A DNA stretch of 64,000 nucleotides from an uncultured Alphaproteobacteria bacterium (GCA_949082785.1 CARVLU010000001.1:33455-97454), one strand, 5' to 3'; positions 23,962-33,154 are shown, counted from the stretch's first letter. Numbers and translations: made by a program. The notes: generated from the letters alone by a model not told the origin.

Positions 23962-26043
23962 ATGGCGAAAAAACTGGATGATGCAACGCGGCTGTTAATA
24001 GAATCGTTGCCCGAAAATTTACAAAAACTTGCGACGTCCGCGGTCGAAGTGGGATATTTGTCCCAGATGGATTTTAATACCGCAACCGAAGCGGACGAAA
24101 TCCCCGCCGATGAACAGGACGAAGTCTTGGACTTTTTCCAGCAAGATTTGGGCCTGGAAATTCTGGAAACCGACACGTTCGCCCAGGATTTGGACCGCTA
24201 TTACGATGACGGTGACGACGAACCGCGCGATAAAACACGCAATCTGTTGAACGCGGATGCCGAACAGGTCGATGTCAACGACGACGATTACGAACACTTT
24301 GCCAAGCAATTGGAACGCAGCCAAACCGGCAGTCTGGTTTTGGGCGTCCAGGATTCCGTCCAATCGTATTTGAAACAAATCGGTACGGTGCAATTGCTGA
24401 CCGCCGCCGGCGAAGTCGCCATCGCCCAGCGTATCGAAGCGGCGTCGCGTCTGATGGTATATGGCCTGTGCGAAAGCCCCATGACCATCCAGGCCATGTT
24501 GGATTGGTACCAGCAATTGTTGAACGACGACATTCGGTTGCGCTATATCGTCAATCTGGAAGTCATGTATTCCAGCGAAGCCGAACAGAAATCGCTGGCC
24601 GCACTGTCCGAAGCGTTAAAGTCCAAGGGTGTCGAACACGTCGATGAACTGGACGACGAAGATTTGGATAATTTGGAAGAATCGTCCGTCGAAGATGACG
24701 AAGAAGACGACGAAGATGCCGACGCTGACGATGGTGTCAAAAAAGAAGACACCCCGCGCGGCACGTCCGGCGTTCCCATCCCCGTGATGGAAGAAGCCTT
24801 GATGCCCATGGTGATGGATTTGTTCACCAAGATAAAGCGCATCTTTAACAGCATGCAGAAATTACAGGCCCAGCGTTTGGATAACCTGTTGACTTCGTCC
24901 AAGCCCGACGAAGCACTGGAAAAGAAATACACAAAACTGCGTCTGGAACTGTTCGAACACGTCAGCAAAATCCGTCTGAACGATGACCGCAATGCGGAAA
25001 TCTTGGAACAATTGACCAAACGCGATCAATTGCTGATGGGGTTGGAAGGGAAACTGTTGCGTCTGGCATTATCGGCCAAGGTTAAACGCGAAGATTTTCT
25101 GGCCGAATATACCGGCAACGAATTAAACCGTAACTGGGTCAAAAAATTGGCCAAGCATAAAAATCCGGTGTGGGTGAACTTTGCGAAAAAGCATGAAAAA
25201 GACATCCTGAAAATCCAGGAAGACATCACCGCCATCGCCATGGAAACCGGCCAACCCACCAGCGAGTATAAGAAGGTTGTCGAACTGGTCCGTCGTGGCC
25301 AAACCGAAGCCGCCCGCGCCAAACGCGAAATGATAGAAGCCAACCTGCGTTTGGTTATCAAATTCGCGAAAAAACACAGCAACCGCGGTCTGGGGCTGGA
25401 TTTTTCCGACCTGGTCCAGGATGGAAACATCGGCCTGATGAAGGCGGTGGACAAATTCGATTACCGTTTGGGGAATAAATTTTCAACATATGCCACCAAC
25501 TGGATTCAACAGGGGATTTCGCGCAGTATCGCCGACCAGGCTCGCACAATCCGTATCCCGGTGCATATGATTGACAATATTCACAAGATTCAGCGTGCGT
25601 CGCGTCAGTTTATGCACAAATATGGCCGCCAGCCGACCGCCGAAGAATTGTCGAAAATCATTTATTTGCCGGTGGACAAGATTCACAAGGCGATGAAGGT
25701 CAACCTGAAACCGATTTCATTAGAAGCGCCCGTCGGCACCGACGAAGAAAGCAGCCGTATCGAAATCATCGCGGACGAAACGGCGAAAAATCCGTTTATG
25801 TCGGCCGCGCAAAAGAATCTGCGCAAGATTGTGACCCAGATTCTGTCCGAACTGGACCCCAAGGAAGAAACGGTTCTGCGCCAGCGTTTCGGGATGAGCA
25901 CCAATAAAACCAGCACCCTGGAAGAAGTCGGGGAATACATTGGGGTGACCCGTGAACGTATCCGCCAGATTGAACAAAAGGCGCTGAATAAACTGAAACA
26001 TCCGACGCGTGCGCGCAAACTGCGCAGCTTCTTGGAAGATTAA
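23962..26043 (+). CDS. rpoD: RNA polymerase primary sigma factor
   Basis: 693 residues. Region 1.1 is at the N-terminus and a long acidic non-conserved insert (DELDDEDLDNLEESSVEDDE and onward) lies around residues 230-265. Region 2 is DFSDLVQDGNIGLMKAVDKF and FSTYATNWIQQGISRSIAD, region 3 HKIQRASRQFMH, and region 4 EEVGEYIGVTRERIRQIEQ. It directs housekeeping transcription; the promoters seen here fit its consensus. The ATG at 23962 is preferred over the TTG just before it. Confidence 0.97.
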   Translation: MAKKLDDATRLLIESLPENLQKLATSAVEVGYLSQMDFNTATEADEIPADEQDEVLDFFQQDLGLEILETDTFAQDLDRYYDDGDDEPRDKTRNLLNADAEQVDVNDDDYEHFAKQLERSQTGSLVLGVQDSVQSYLKQIGTVQLLTAAGEVAIAQRIEAASRLMVYGLCESPMTIQAMLDWYQQLLNDDIRLRYIVNLEVMYSSEAEQKSLAALSEALKSKGVEHVDELDDEDLDNLEESSVEDDEEDDEDADADDGVKKEDTPRGTSGVPIPVMEEALMPMVMDLFTKIKRIFNSMQKLQAQRLDNLLTSSKPDEALEKKYTKLRLELFEHVSKIRLNDDRNAEILEQLTKRDQLLMGLEGKLLRLALSAKVKREDFLAEYTGNELNRNWVKKLAKHKNPVWVNFAKKHEKDILKIQEDITAIAMETGQPTSEYKKVVELVRRGQTEAARAKREMIEANLRLVIKFAKKHSNRGLGLDFSDLVQDGNIGLMKAVDKFDYRLGNKFSTYATNWIQQGISRSIADQARTIRIPVHMIDNIHKIQRASRQFMHKYGRQPTAEELSKIIYLPVDKIHKAMKVNLKPISLEAPVGTDEESSRIEIIADETAKNPFMSAAQKNLRKIVTQILSELDPKEETVLRQRFGMSTNKTSTLEEVGEYIGVTRERIRQIEQKALNKLKHPTRARKLRSFLED

Positions 26044-26049
26044 TAAAAC

Positions 26050-26074
26050 ACGCCCCCATGTCGGGGCGTTTTTC
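26050..26074 (+). terminator. Terminator of rpoD
   Basis: CGCCCC-ATGT-GGGGCG followed by TTTTT. Confidence 0.85.
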
Positions 26075-26091
26075 AGACACAGGAAACGATT

Positions 26092-26694
26092 ATGAAAAAC
26101 ACTTTGTTATTTTGTACGGGATTGTCCGGCAGTGGGAAATCGTATTTTGTCCGCAACAGTTTGCCCGATGGGCTGTTTTACAATCTGAAATCCGCCACAA
26201 CCCGGCCCATGCGCGACGGGGAATGCGACGGGCGCGAATATTATTTCCGGGACGAAGCATTCTTTGACATCACCCCAATGGCCACGCGTTTGTGGGTCAA
26301 TGCCGCGTTTTGGCGCCCCGGCATGCCCAAATGGCTGTATGGTGTGCCCGCGGCCGAGGTTCGCGCCAACCTGGGCAAAAATTTGGTCTATGACGTGATT
26401 CAGCCCCGCTATGTCCGTGATATGATTGATTGGTTTCGGCGCAACGAATTGGACCGGTTTTATAATTTCCGGGTGGCGTACTTTCTGGCGCCGGAAAATA
26501 ATTTTGATGTCGCCGCGCGTCGTGCCAGCATGCCCAACGACATGGATGTGCGCACGACAAATACGTGCAATCCGGTTGACTTTATAAATGCGGGGTTGGA
26601 AATCGATTATTTGATGCGTCCGGTAAACGGCCAAATCAGTAATAAATTAATGCGCCATGTCGCCGCGTTAAATCGCGCGCGTCGGCAACGCTGA
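26092..26694 (+). CDS. P-loop kinase-like protein
   Basis: 200 residues. Walker A GLSGSGKS at about residues 10-17, then SATTRPMRDGECDGREYYF, which resembles the substrate lid of guanylate kinases. The later part differs from Gmk, so a nucleotide or nucleoside kinase-like role is an inference. It has its own start after AGGAAACG and a strong terminator downstream. Confidence 0.6.
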   Translation: MKNTLLFCTGLSGSGKSYFVRNSLPDGLFYNLKSATTRPMRDGECDGREYYFRDEAFFDITPMATRLWVNAAFWRPGMPKWLYGVPAAEVRANLGKNLVYDVIQPRYVRDMIDWFRRNELDRFYNFRVAYFLAPENNFDVAARRASMPNDMDVRTTNTCNPVDFINAGLEIDYLMRPVNGQISNKLMRHVAALNRARRQR

Positions 26695-26720
26695 TACTAA
26701 ATTTTGCCGATTATTATCGC

Positions 26721-26758
26721 TGGGCCCCATGAAAATGGGGCCCGGTTTTGTTTTTTTA
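26721..26758 (+). terminator. Intrinsic terminator
   Basis: GGGCCCCAT-GAAA-ATGGGGCCC followed by a T-rich stretch. Confidence 0.85.
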
Positions 26759-26855
26759 TAAAAAAATTCCATTTAATTAATTTTTTGGATTGACGTTCTG
26801 GGGCGAAACGATAAGAATAAATACCTAAGATTCAACGGGAGAGAAAGAGTCTATT

Positions 26856-28415
26856 ATGCGATGGATTGCCAGGCTGGGGACGGTCATCCCCGTGGTCTGC
26901 ATTATGCAATCGGCCGCAGCACGTTCGAATGATTTGGTGGTTGCACCGGACACAAATCATTCTTTTTACACGGCAACACACGTGCTGGTTGAGTATAATG
27001 TGGACAAAACAACTCGTTCGATATATGTGGAAAATGACAATTTCGTGTTGGGCGACGTATTTGTGCCCGATGGAACGCATCTGTACATCCGCAACAGCGG
27101 TGTCATCGACGGCACCATTTATCTGGGCAGTGACGCCCAAATTACCCAGGTTATCAAAAACGAATCGGACATCACATTGATGGACATTGACGCGGGATTC
27201 ACGGTTTTGATCGTGGGCGATGCGGCGTTGTCTTTTGTGGATATCATGCGGGTCGGTATGTATGCCGACCGCGTCGTTTTAGATAATGCGTCCGTTGTGT
27301 TGCAAAATATTGGCGCACCCATCGCCCGGTTCCGTCGGCGCGACCCGCAAATACAACTGGTGGGCGAGATTACCGTTTATCTGGACGATGTGATGTCCAT
27401 GAACGGCGCGTTATTGTTCAGCAATGTTGATGGCGACGGGAATGTGTCGGTTGCGACCGGGCCGCTGCACCCGATGTATGCGGCCGAAACATATCGGGTG
27501 TCGGGCAATATTTATTTGCGCGTGGTGCGTGAAACCGATTATCGCAAATTCTTGGACCCGGATGTGGGTTTGTTTATCAATGAATTCCGCGCCACATATC
27601 CCGACGACAAAATGGTTGTGGCGTTTGATAATGCCGCGGATATGAATGCGCTGTATAATTTAATGGACGATTGTGCCCGGATAAATCCGTTGGTTTTAAT
27701 GCGGCCGGTGCGGACACTGGCCATGATGAATATGGACGGCGTCGATGTACCAAATGGTGACACGTTGGCGGTCACCGCCCGGCCGTTTTATGTCATAACC
27801 GATGACGCGACGGTTCGTGGGGCGGATTTGTCGGTGCGATTTGGCCGGGATGAAACGTACGCGGTTGCGGGGCTGCATGTGGGGACGCTGGAATATTCCG
27901 ATTATCTGAATGATTTTGGTGGGATTGTGTTTGGCGCAAATCTGCGCGTGCATTCGGATTTGGATGATTATTTTGTGGACGTGGCCGCGGGTATCGGTGG
28001 TGGGGCGTTTGACATCGAACATGTTTGGACCGGGGATACGGCGACCGACAACCCAATTGGCATCACGGCGTTCGGCCGTGTGGATACGGGCGTGCGTTTT
28101 AATGTGACGGATATGGTGACGGTTGCGCCATTTGTTGGAATGGGTGGAACCGGGACATGGATATTGTCGTCGGACGCGGGCGATGTGTTTGGTCGTGCGG
28201 GTACGGATGTTGGTGTGACCTATGAAATGGATGGTTTGCGTTATGATTATGCGTTGCGGATTGTGGGTGACACATCGGGCGGGGTGACGGCGGGCCTACG
28301 CATGGGCGCGTGGTCGGTGTGGGATGATGCCGGTGGTGACATTGAATTTATGGTCCGCCGTGATGATGTTGCAACGTCGTACCGCATTGGCGTGTCCGCC
28401 CGGGTTGGGTTTTAA
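26856..28415 (+). CDS. Secreted/outer-membrane protein with C-terminal beta barrel
   Basis: 519 residues. A signal peptide (ARLGTVIPVVCIMQSAAARS) precedes a passenger of short hydrophobic beta turns (FVLGDVFVPDGTHLYIRNSG). From about residue 305 alternating aromatic/polar strands resemble an autotransporter-type barrel, and the protein ends in Phe, the usual outer-membrane signal. A promoter-like TTGACG...TAAGAA lies near 26790. No specific family recognised. Confidence 0.6.
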   Translation: MRWIARLGTVIPVVCIMQSAAARSNDLVVAPDTNHSFYTATHVLVEYNVDKTTRSIYVENDNFVLGDVFVPDGTHLYIRNSGVIDGTIYLGSDAQITQVIKNESDITLMDIDAGFTVLIVGDAALSFVDIMRVGMYADRVVLDNASVVLQNIGAPIARFRRRDPQIQLVGEITVYLDDVMSMNGALLFSNVDGDGNVSVATGPLHPMYAAETYRVSGNIYLRVVRETDYRKFLDPDVGLFINEFRATYPDDKMVVAFDNAADMNALYNLMDDCARINPLVLMRPVRTLAMMNMDGVDVPNGDTLAVTARPFYVITDDATVRGADLSVRFGRDETYAVAGLHVGTLEYSDYLNDFGGIVFGANLRVHSDLDDYFVDVAAGIGGGAFDIEHVWTGDTATDNPIGITAFGRVDTGVRFNVTDMVTVAPFVGMGGTGTWILSSDAGDVFGRAGTDVGVTYEMDGLRYDYALRIVGDTSGGVTAGLRMGAWSVWDDAGGDIEFMVRRDDVATSYRIGVSARVGF

Positions 28416-28633
28416 AGGGGCCCAGGGACAATTTTCCGTATATGTATATGTGCCGGTGTTATCTGTTGAAACCCGGCCCGCGGGGATAAAGCATGATGTG
28501 ATTTCCAGTGATGATTCCCCCGATGTTCCGTTTTTGCGTGACAATACAAGCATCGAATAAAAAATTTATCCGATTGCATTTGAAAAACGCCCGGTGTAAA
28601 ATATTGTTATTCATTTATCCAAAGGAGTCATAA

Positions 28634-29173
28634 ATGTGGGCAGCCATTGCCATCGCGGCGGTTTTATTGTTGTATTTTGTATCGGTTTATAACGGTCTGG
28701 TGGCGCGTCGGACCCAGGCCCGCGAAGCATGGGCGACAATTGATACCCAGTTAAAGCGTCGGTATGATTTAATTCCGAATTTGGTTGAAACGGTCCGCGG
28801 CGCGGCAAAGCACGAACGTGAAACACTGGATGCGGTTATTACGGCCCGCAATGCGGCGATGTCGGCGCACGGGACGGATAAATCGGCGGCGGAAAACCAG
28901 TTGACCGGTGCATTAAAAAGCATCTTTGCATTATCCGAAAGCTATCCCACATTACGGGCCAATGAAAACTTTCTGGAATTACAGCGTGAAATCACCGACA
29001 CCGAAACCAAGATTCAGGCCGCGCGCCAGTTTTACAACACGGTTGTGATGGCATTGAATACCCAGATTGAACAATTCCCGTCCAGCATCATTGCCCGGAT
29101 GTTCGGGTTCACGCCGGAACGGTTTTTTGAAATTGACGCATCGGAAAAGGTTGCGCCCCAGGTTCGGTTTTAA
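28634..29173 (+). CDS. LemA family protein
   Basis: 179 residues: N-terminal membrane anchor AAIAIAAVLLLYFVSVYN, then the LemA core ARRTQAREAWATIDTQLKRR, YDLIPNLVETVRGAAKHE, and FYNTVVMALNTQIEQFPS. LemA proteins are membrane-anchored four-helix bundles of uncertain role, sometimes paired with a HtpX peptidase or TPM protein; neither is next to it here. Good AAAGGAG site and terminator. Confidence 0.92.
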   Translation: MWAAIAIAAVLLLYFVSVYNGLVARRTQAREAWATIDTQLKRRYDLIPNLVETVRGAAKHERETLDAVITARNAAMSAHGTDKSAAENQLTGALKSIFALSESYPTLRANENFLELQREITDTETKIQAARQFYNTVVMALNTQIEQFPSSIIARMFGFTPERFFEIDASEKVAPQVRF

Positions 29174-29174
29174 A

Positions 29175-29199
29175 AATCCCCCGGATGGGGGATTTTTTA
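29175..29199 (+). terminator. Terminator after lemA-family gene
   Basis: ATCCCCC-GGAT-GGGGGAT followed by TTTTT. Confidence 0.85.
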
Positions 29200-29216
29200 C
29201 GGTGTCACTTATCTTC

Positions 29217-29370
29217 TTTGTCATTGCGAACGTAATCGGGCCCCGCGCAAACATGCGTTTGCGTGGGTGATACGTGAAGCAATCCAGTGAATAATGAACA
29301 TTTCCATTTTCCTGGATTGCCACGCGGCGTCCGTCTTCGCTACGCTACGTCGCGACTTGCTCGCAATGAC
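29217..29370 (+). repeat. Inverted pair of CTGGATTGC...CGCAATGAC dispersed repeats
   Basis: GTCATTGCGA ... GCAATCCAG (29219-29287) is followed by its inverse CTGGATTGCCACG ... GCTCGCAATGAC (29312-29370). The same arms recur as an inverted pair at 50409-50510 and as fragments near 9571 and 21679. They lie in intergenic DNA directly after terminators. Confidence 0.65.
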
Positions 29371-29381
29371 AACGCGCCACG

Positions 29382-29609
29382 TCAACACGCGACGCGGCCA
29401 CGCTTGATAATCAACATCGCAAACGCACCATGGAAAACGCGGCGCAGGGTACCTTCTGCGAACAAATCGCGGCCACGTTCACATTTCAGATATTCTTTCT
29501 TGGGCATTTTCAATAATGCCGCCGCATCGCCGGCACTGATTTTCAAATGTTGGCGCGCACAACGTATGATATTGCCGTAATACTGGGCATCGATTAATAT
29601 TTTTGACAT
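29382..29609 (-). CDS. Small HTH-like protein with attenuator leader (paralogue 1)
   Basis: 75 residues, closely similar to the gene at 50768 (shared ILIDA.YYGNI, RARQ/REHLKIS, KKEYLKCERGRDLFAEGTLR). The middle DAAALLKMPKKEYLKCERG has the spacing of an XRE-type helix-turn-helix, so a small DNA- or RNA-binding protein is likely. It is preceded by the long leader at 29610-29803 and its own promoter. AAAGGAG ribosome site. Confidence 0.7.
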   Translation of the reverse strand: MSKILIDAQYYGNIIRCARQHLKISAGDAAALLKMPKKEYLKCERGRDLFAEGTLRRVFHGAFAMLIIKRGRVAC

Positions 29610-29624
29610 AGTTTGACTCCTTTT

Positions 29625-29803
29625 ACGTTATAAAAAACACCACCCAAAACAATTGGGTGGTTGGAGGTTAAGAGCTATTTCGAAACAAATAGTGTCGCTT
29701 ATTCATGTATATCGCGACCCTCCAACCCAATGGTCGGAGTTTTACGTCATTTCTGACGGTTTCGAACAGGGCTCTTATACCCTACACCGGATTCCCAATG
29801 CGC
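29625..29803 (-). ncRNA. Attenuator-type leader RNA, copy 2
   Basis: On the minus strand: segment 1 CTCCGACC (29732-29739), segment 2 GGGTTGGAGG (29719-29728), segment 3 CCTCCAACCACCC (29655-29667), segment 4 GGGTGGTG plus T run (29631-29645). 1:2 pairing leaves 3:4 free to form a terminator; 2:3 pairing blocks it. Between 2 and 3 lie TCGC.../GCGA and CTATT/AATAG mini-stems. Nearly the same as copy 1, including the promoter. Confidence 0.65.
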
Positions 29804-29807
29804 GTCT

Positions 29808-29836
29808 ATTATATCGCATCACGCGCGAATGTTCAA
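29808..29836 (-). promoter_or_regulatory. Promoter of leader copy 2
   Basis: Minus strand TTGAAC, 17-bp spacer, TATAAT; the same hexamers and almost the same spacer as the promoter at 50537. Confidence 0.8.
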
Positions 29837-29874
29837 GAATTTTATCATACCAGGTGTACGCAAAAGGGCAGATT

Positions 29875-30345
29875 TTATCTGCCCTTTAATATACGTGACT
29901 TGTTTTTGTCCCATTCGCGGCGCTTTATCGTTTCCCGCTTGTCCACTTTGTTTTTACCGTATCCGATGCCCAGCAACACCTTTAATCGGCCGCGGTTGTT
30001 GAAATACAGTTTCAGGGGGACAATCGTTGCACCTTTTTCCTGTAATTTACCAATCAGACGGTTCATCTGCGCCCGATGCAGCAATAATTGGCGCGGCCGG
30101 CGTTCGTCGAAATTTACATAACGCACCGCCGTCGGTAATTTCTGGATTTCCACCCCCGCCAGATACAGGTTGTCGCCGCGCCGCTGGGCAAAGCCATCCA
30201 CAATCGTGACCAATCCATACCGGATGGATTTAATTTCCGCACCGGTCAGGGCGATTCCGGCCTCTATCGTGTCATCGATGGCGTAATTAAACCGCGCCTT
30301 GCGGTTTTCGGAAACCTGACCTGATTTTATAATTTGACGTGGCAT
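29875..30345 (-). CDS. smpB: SsrA-binding protein
   Basis: 156 residues from ATG 30345. Binds tmRNA and brings it to stalled ribosomes. Motifs: SENRKARFNYAIDDTIEAGI, LTGAEIKSIRYGLV, and a C-terminal tail RETIKRREWDKNKSRILKGR. The open frame extends upstream into tatD, but MPRQIIKSGQ is the family start; it overlaps tatD by 19 bp. Confidence 0.96.
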   Translation of the reverse strand: MPRQIIKSGQVSENRKARFNYAIDDTIEAGIALTGAEIKSIRYGLVTIVDGFAQRRGDNLYLAGVEIQKLPTAVRYVNFDERRPRQLLLHRAQMNRLIGKLQEKGATIVPLKLYFNNRGRLKVLLGIGYGKNKVDKRETIKRREWDKNKSRILKGR

Positions 30346-31088
30346 TTCGGATACAGTTTGGTTGTGTTTTGTTCCAGTATAGTTTCCAATTCGTGTAACT
30401 GCAACCCTTTTATATCGGCCAAAACGCGCGCGGTGTCCGCGACAAAGGCCGGTTCGCACGTTTTCCCGCGGTGCGGGACCGGCGCGCAATATGGGGCGTC
30501 GGTTTCAATAACCAATCGGTCGGTCGGGATTTTCGCAAACGTTTCGCGCACGTCGGTTGCATTCTTGAACGTGATGATACCACTGGCCGAAAAATAAAAC
30601 CCACGGTCCAGCATCTTTTTCGCCAAATCCCACGAACTGGTGTAACAGTGCATAACGCCGCGCACGTCGCCCGTTAAAATTGCCGCCGTGTCTTCGTCCG
30701 CGTCGCGGGTGTGAATGGCCACCGGCAATCCGCATTGGCGTGCGATGTCCAATTGTTGTTCAAACAAACGGATTTGCGCATCGCGGTTGTTCGCCCCAAA
30801 ATGATAATCCAGCCCGATTTCACCAATCCCAACCACGCGCGGGTGGGATAAAACGTCGCGCGTCAAATGGGCCGCCGCATCGGTCCCCGCATATTCGGGG
30901 TGAATGCCGATGGTCGCCCAGATATTGTCGTGGGTTTGCGTAATACGTAATGCGCAATCAATGTCCGCCGGGTCGGCCGTCGGGCAAATCATTGTGCCGA
31001 CGCCCGCCGATGCCGCGCGCGCCAACACCGCGTCCAAATCACCCGCAACATAATTGTCGGTCAAATGGCAATGGGTATCTATAAACAT
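30327..31088 (-). CDS. tatD: TatD-family metal-dependent DNase
   Basis: 253 residues. Metal-binding blocks of the amidohydrolase-like TIM barrel: FIDTHCHLTD, GIGEIGLDYHF, VAIHTRDADED, GVMHCYTSSWDLA, and VIETDAPYCAPVPHRGK. TatD enzymes act as 3'-5' exonucleases or D-aminoacyl-tRNA-type hydrolases. Lies between holB and smpB and overlaps both. Confidence 0.93.
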   Translation of the reverse strand: MFIDTHCHLTDNYVAGDLDAVLARAASAGVGTMICPTADPADIDCALRITQTHDNIWATIGIHPEYAGTDAAAHLTRDVLSHPRVVGIGEIGLDYHFGANNRDAQIRLFEQQLDIARQCGLPVAIHTRDADEDTAAILTGDVRGVMHCYTSSWDLAKKMLDRGFYFSASGIITFKNATDVRETFAKIPTDRLVIETDAPYCAPVPHRGKTCEPAFVADTARVLADIKGLQLHELETILEQNTTKLYPKCHVKL

Positions 31089-31978
31089 TTCTTGATTTCA
31101 GTGATGATTTTGAAAACGCCGATTTCGGGTTCCAAATAAATCTTGTTCATGTCGGCGATGGCGTGCGTTGCCGTCGGATACAAATCCGCCAGGCCGAAAT
31201 ACGCAATCGCGTCCAACAATATCCCGTGCAGCGCCGCGTCCGGGGCAATTTTTTTTGCAATGGCCATGATATCCGCACTGTTGCAGCGTGGGTTTTCCAG
31301 TGTTTCGATTAATTCTGCATAAATGGCGTCGCCGCCCGATTTTTTCAAATTGGCGATTTTACCAAAACTGCCGTTGGCCAATTTTAATGTGGCGGTGCTG
31401 ATGTCTTCGCCCGGCAAAAATTTGTTGCACAGTTCCCGCAGCTGGCTGACGGTCAGTGGGTGCAATTTTTCCACGCGCGCGCGTGACCGCACCGTCGGCA
31501 AAACGTTCGCCAATTGGTGTACCACCAATAAAAACAGCGTTTTGGCCGGTGGTTCTTCCAGTAATTTCAGGATGGCGTTCGATGCCGCCGTGTTCAATTC
31601 ATCGACGGAATCGATTAAGATAACGCGCCAATCGCCGGACATCGATGACATCTGCATTTTTTCAATCATGGCGCGCACGGTAAAGACCGAAATCACCTTG
31701 CCATCGGATTTGACTTTGCCGTCTTTGTCGATGTTGCGGGCCAAATCGATGATAAAGAAATCGCCGACGTTGCCGTACACCATCTTTGCAATTTTATAGG
31801 CCAGGGTGGATTTCCCAATCCCGCGCGGCCCCGACAGCATCCATACCGGATGGATTGAATGTGCGTCGCGCGCCGCCCACGCGTCCATAAATGTGCGCAG
31901 TGTGTCCGCGTGCCCCACCAGACAATCGTTGTCCATCGGGGATGGGAAATTGAAAACCGGCGCTTTCTTTGGTGCCAT
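31079..31978 (-). CDS. holB: DNA polymerase III subunit delta'
   Basis: 299 residues, clamp-loader AAA+ ATPase-like. Walker A GPRGIGKST around residues 50-58, VILIDSVDELNTAASNAILK (Walker B/sensor region), LLEEPPAKTLFLLV, and arginine-rich VRSRARVEKLHPL. Loads the sliding clamp with the gamma/tau and delta subunits. No zinc module is visible. Overlaps tatD by 10 bp. Confidence 0.9.
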   Translation of the reverse strand: MAPKKAPVFNFPSPMDNDCLVGHADTLRTFMDAWAARDAHSIHPVWMLSGPRGIGKSTLAYKIAKMVYGNVGDFFIIDLARNIDKDGKVKSDGKVISVFTVRAMIEKMQMSSMSGDWRVILIDSVDELNTAASNAILKLLEEPPAKTLFLLVVHQLANVLPTVRSRARVEKLHPLTVSQLRELCNKFLPGEDISTATLKLANGSFGKIANLKKSGGDAIYAELIETLENPRCNSADIMAIAKKIAPDAALHGILLDAIAYFGLADLYPTATHAIADMNKIYLEPEIGVFKIITEIKKCL

Positions 31979-33154
31979 TTATTTGCCCCCAAAAATGACC
32001 TGAATATTTTTAATGATGCGGCCGATAAACTGAACCTTGGGCACGCGGTCCATCGCAATCAGCGGGGTGCGCGATACAATGCGGCCGTCAACTTCTGCAA
32101 TTAATTCGCCGACAACGTCACCCGCATTGATGGGCGCCGGAATCGGGTCGTCGTATCGCGCCAGCAAACGGATTTTGGCGTTCGATTTGGACCGGGGCAA
32201 TGTGATTGCAAATGTTTTGTCCACCGTCGCAATGACCACGGGTTGACGTCCGTACCATACCGGTATTTTTGCGATTTTGTCGCCGGCGCGGTAAAACACG
32301 CGGTTGGTCGTGTTGGTGTATCCGTATTCCAGCAATTTCTTCATTTCCGCCGCCAGGGCATCGTGCCCCTTTGTATGCAGGCCGTTTATCACCCCAATCA
32401 AACGACGTCCGCCGACAACACTGCTGGCGACCATGCCGTATCCGCCGTCGTCGGTGTGCCCGGTCTTTAACCCGTCGGCGCCCGGCATGGTAAAGACCAA
32501 TTTGTTGTAATTCATCGTGTGCGTGCGGCCCCAATCGCGGCACCAATCCGATTTGTGTTCGTTGAATTCAAAACGCTTGGTCGCGAACATCGGGTAAATG
32601 TCCGGGTAATCCGTGATAATATGGTTGGCCAGTGTCGCCAATTCACGACTGGTCATCAAATTGTTCGGGTTGGGCAATCCCGACGCGTTGCCAAATGTCG
32701 ATTGCGGCATGCCGATGGACCGGGCCTTGGTCGTCATCATCTGGGTGAATGCGTTTTCCGAACCCGCCAATTTTTCCGCAACGACAACCGATGCGTCGCC
32801 CCCCGACAGCACAATCAGACCCAAAATCAAATCGCGCACCGTGATGGTTTGCCCCGCGACCAGACAAATCTTGCTGGCGGGGTACCACGTGGGATTGTTA
32901 TAGTCCGCATTTTCACTGACCGGCAGACGGTCGTCCATGGTTAAACGGCCCGCCTGGATTTCATCGAACAGCACCACCAGCGTCATCAATTTAATCATCG
33001 ACGACGGCGGCATCAGTGTGTCCGCATTCTTGGCCACGATTTCGGCCCCGGAATCATAATCGATTAAAAATGCAGACTTTGCCCGCGTGGAAAAATCCGC
33101 GTGGGCCGCCGTCGCAAACAGTGCAATAAACAGTGTAAATAATTTCTTTTTCAT
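31979..33154 (-). CDS. D-alanyl-D-alanine carboxypeptidase (PBP5/DacA family)
   Basis: 391 residues from ATG 33154, with signal peptide (KKLFTLFIALFATAAHA). Catalytic SxxK is in PPSSMIKLMT and KTG in GLKTGHTDDGG. The second motif reads SGGDAS where the family usually has SGND, so the SxN Asn is apparently replaced by Gly. A C-terminal beta domain starts near residue 290. Trims the terminal D-Ala from peptidoglycan peptides in the periplasm. Sits between mtaB and holB. Confidence 0.9.
   Translation of the reverse strand: MKKKLFTLFIALFATAAHADFSTRAKSAFLIDYDSGAEIVAKNADTLMPPSSMIKLMTLVVLFDEIQAGRLTMDDRLPVSENADYNNPTWYPASKICLVAGQTITVRDLILGLIVLSGGDASVVVAEKLAGSENAFTQMMTTKARSIGMPQSTFGNASGLPNPNNLMTSRELATLANHIITDYPDIYPMFATKRFEFNEHKSDWCRDWGRTHTMNYNKLVFTMPGADGLKTGHTDDGGYGMVASSVVGGRRLIGVINGLHTKGHDALAAEMKKLLEYGYTNTTNRVFYRAGDKIAKIPVWYGRQPVVIATVDKTFAITLPRSKSNAKIRLLARYDDPIPAPINAGDVVGELIAEVDGRIVSRTPLIAMDRVPKVQFIGRIIKNIQVIFGGK

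Noticed and set aside
22805..23986. 393-aa minus-strand ORF across cysS and trcR
   Set aside because: Antisense shadow of two well-recognised genes, with no ribosome site and no family motifs.
24019..24516. Antisense ORFs over rpoD
   Set aside because: Shadows of the sigma-factor gene; no start signals.
28428..28560. ORF after the beta-barrel gene (ends DNTSIE)
   Set aside because: It starts inside the upstream gene in another frame and has no ribosome site or protein-like composition.
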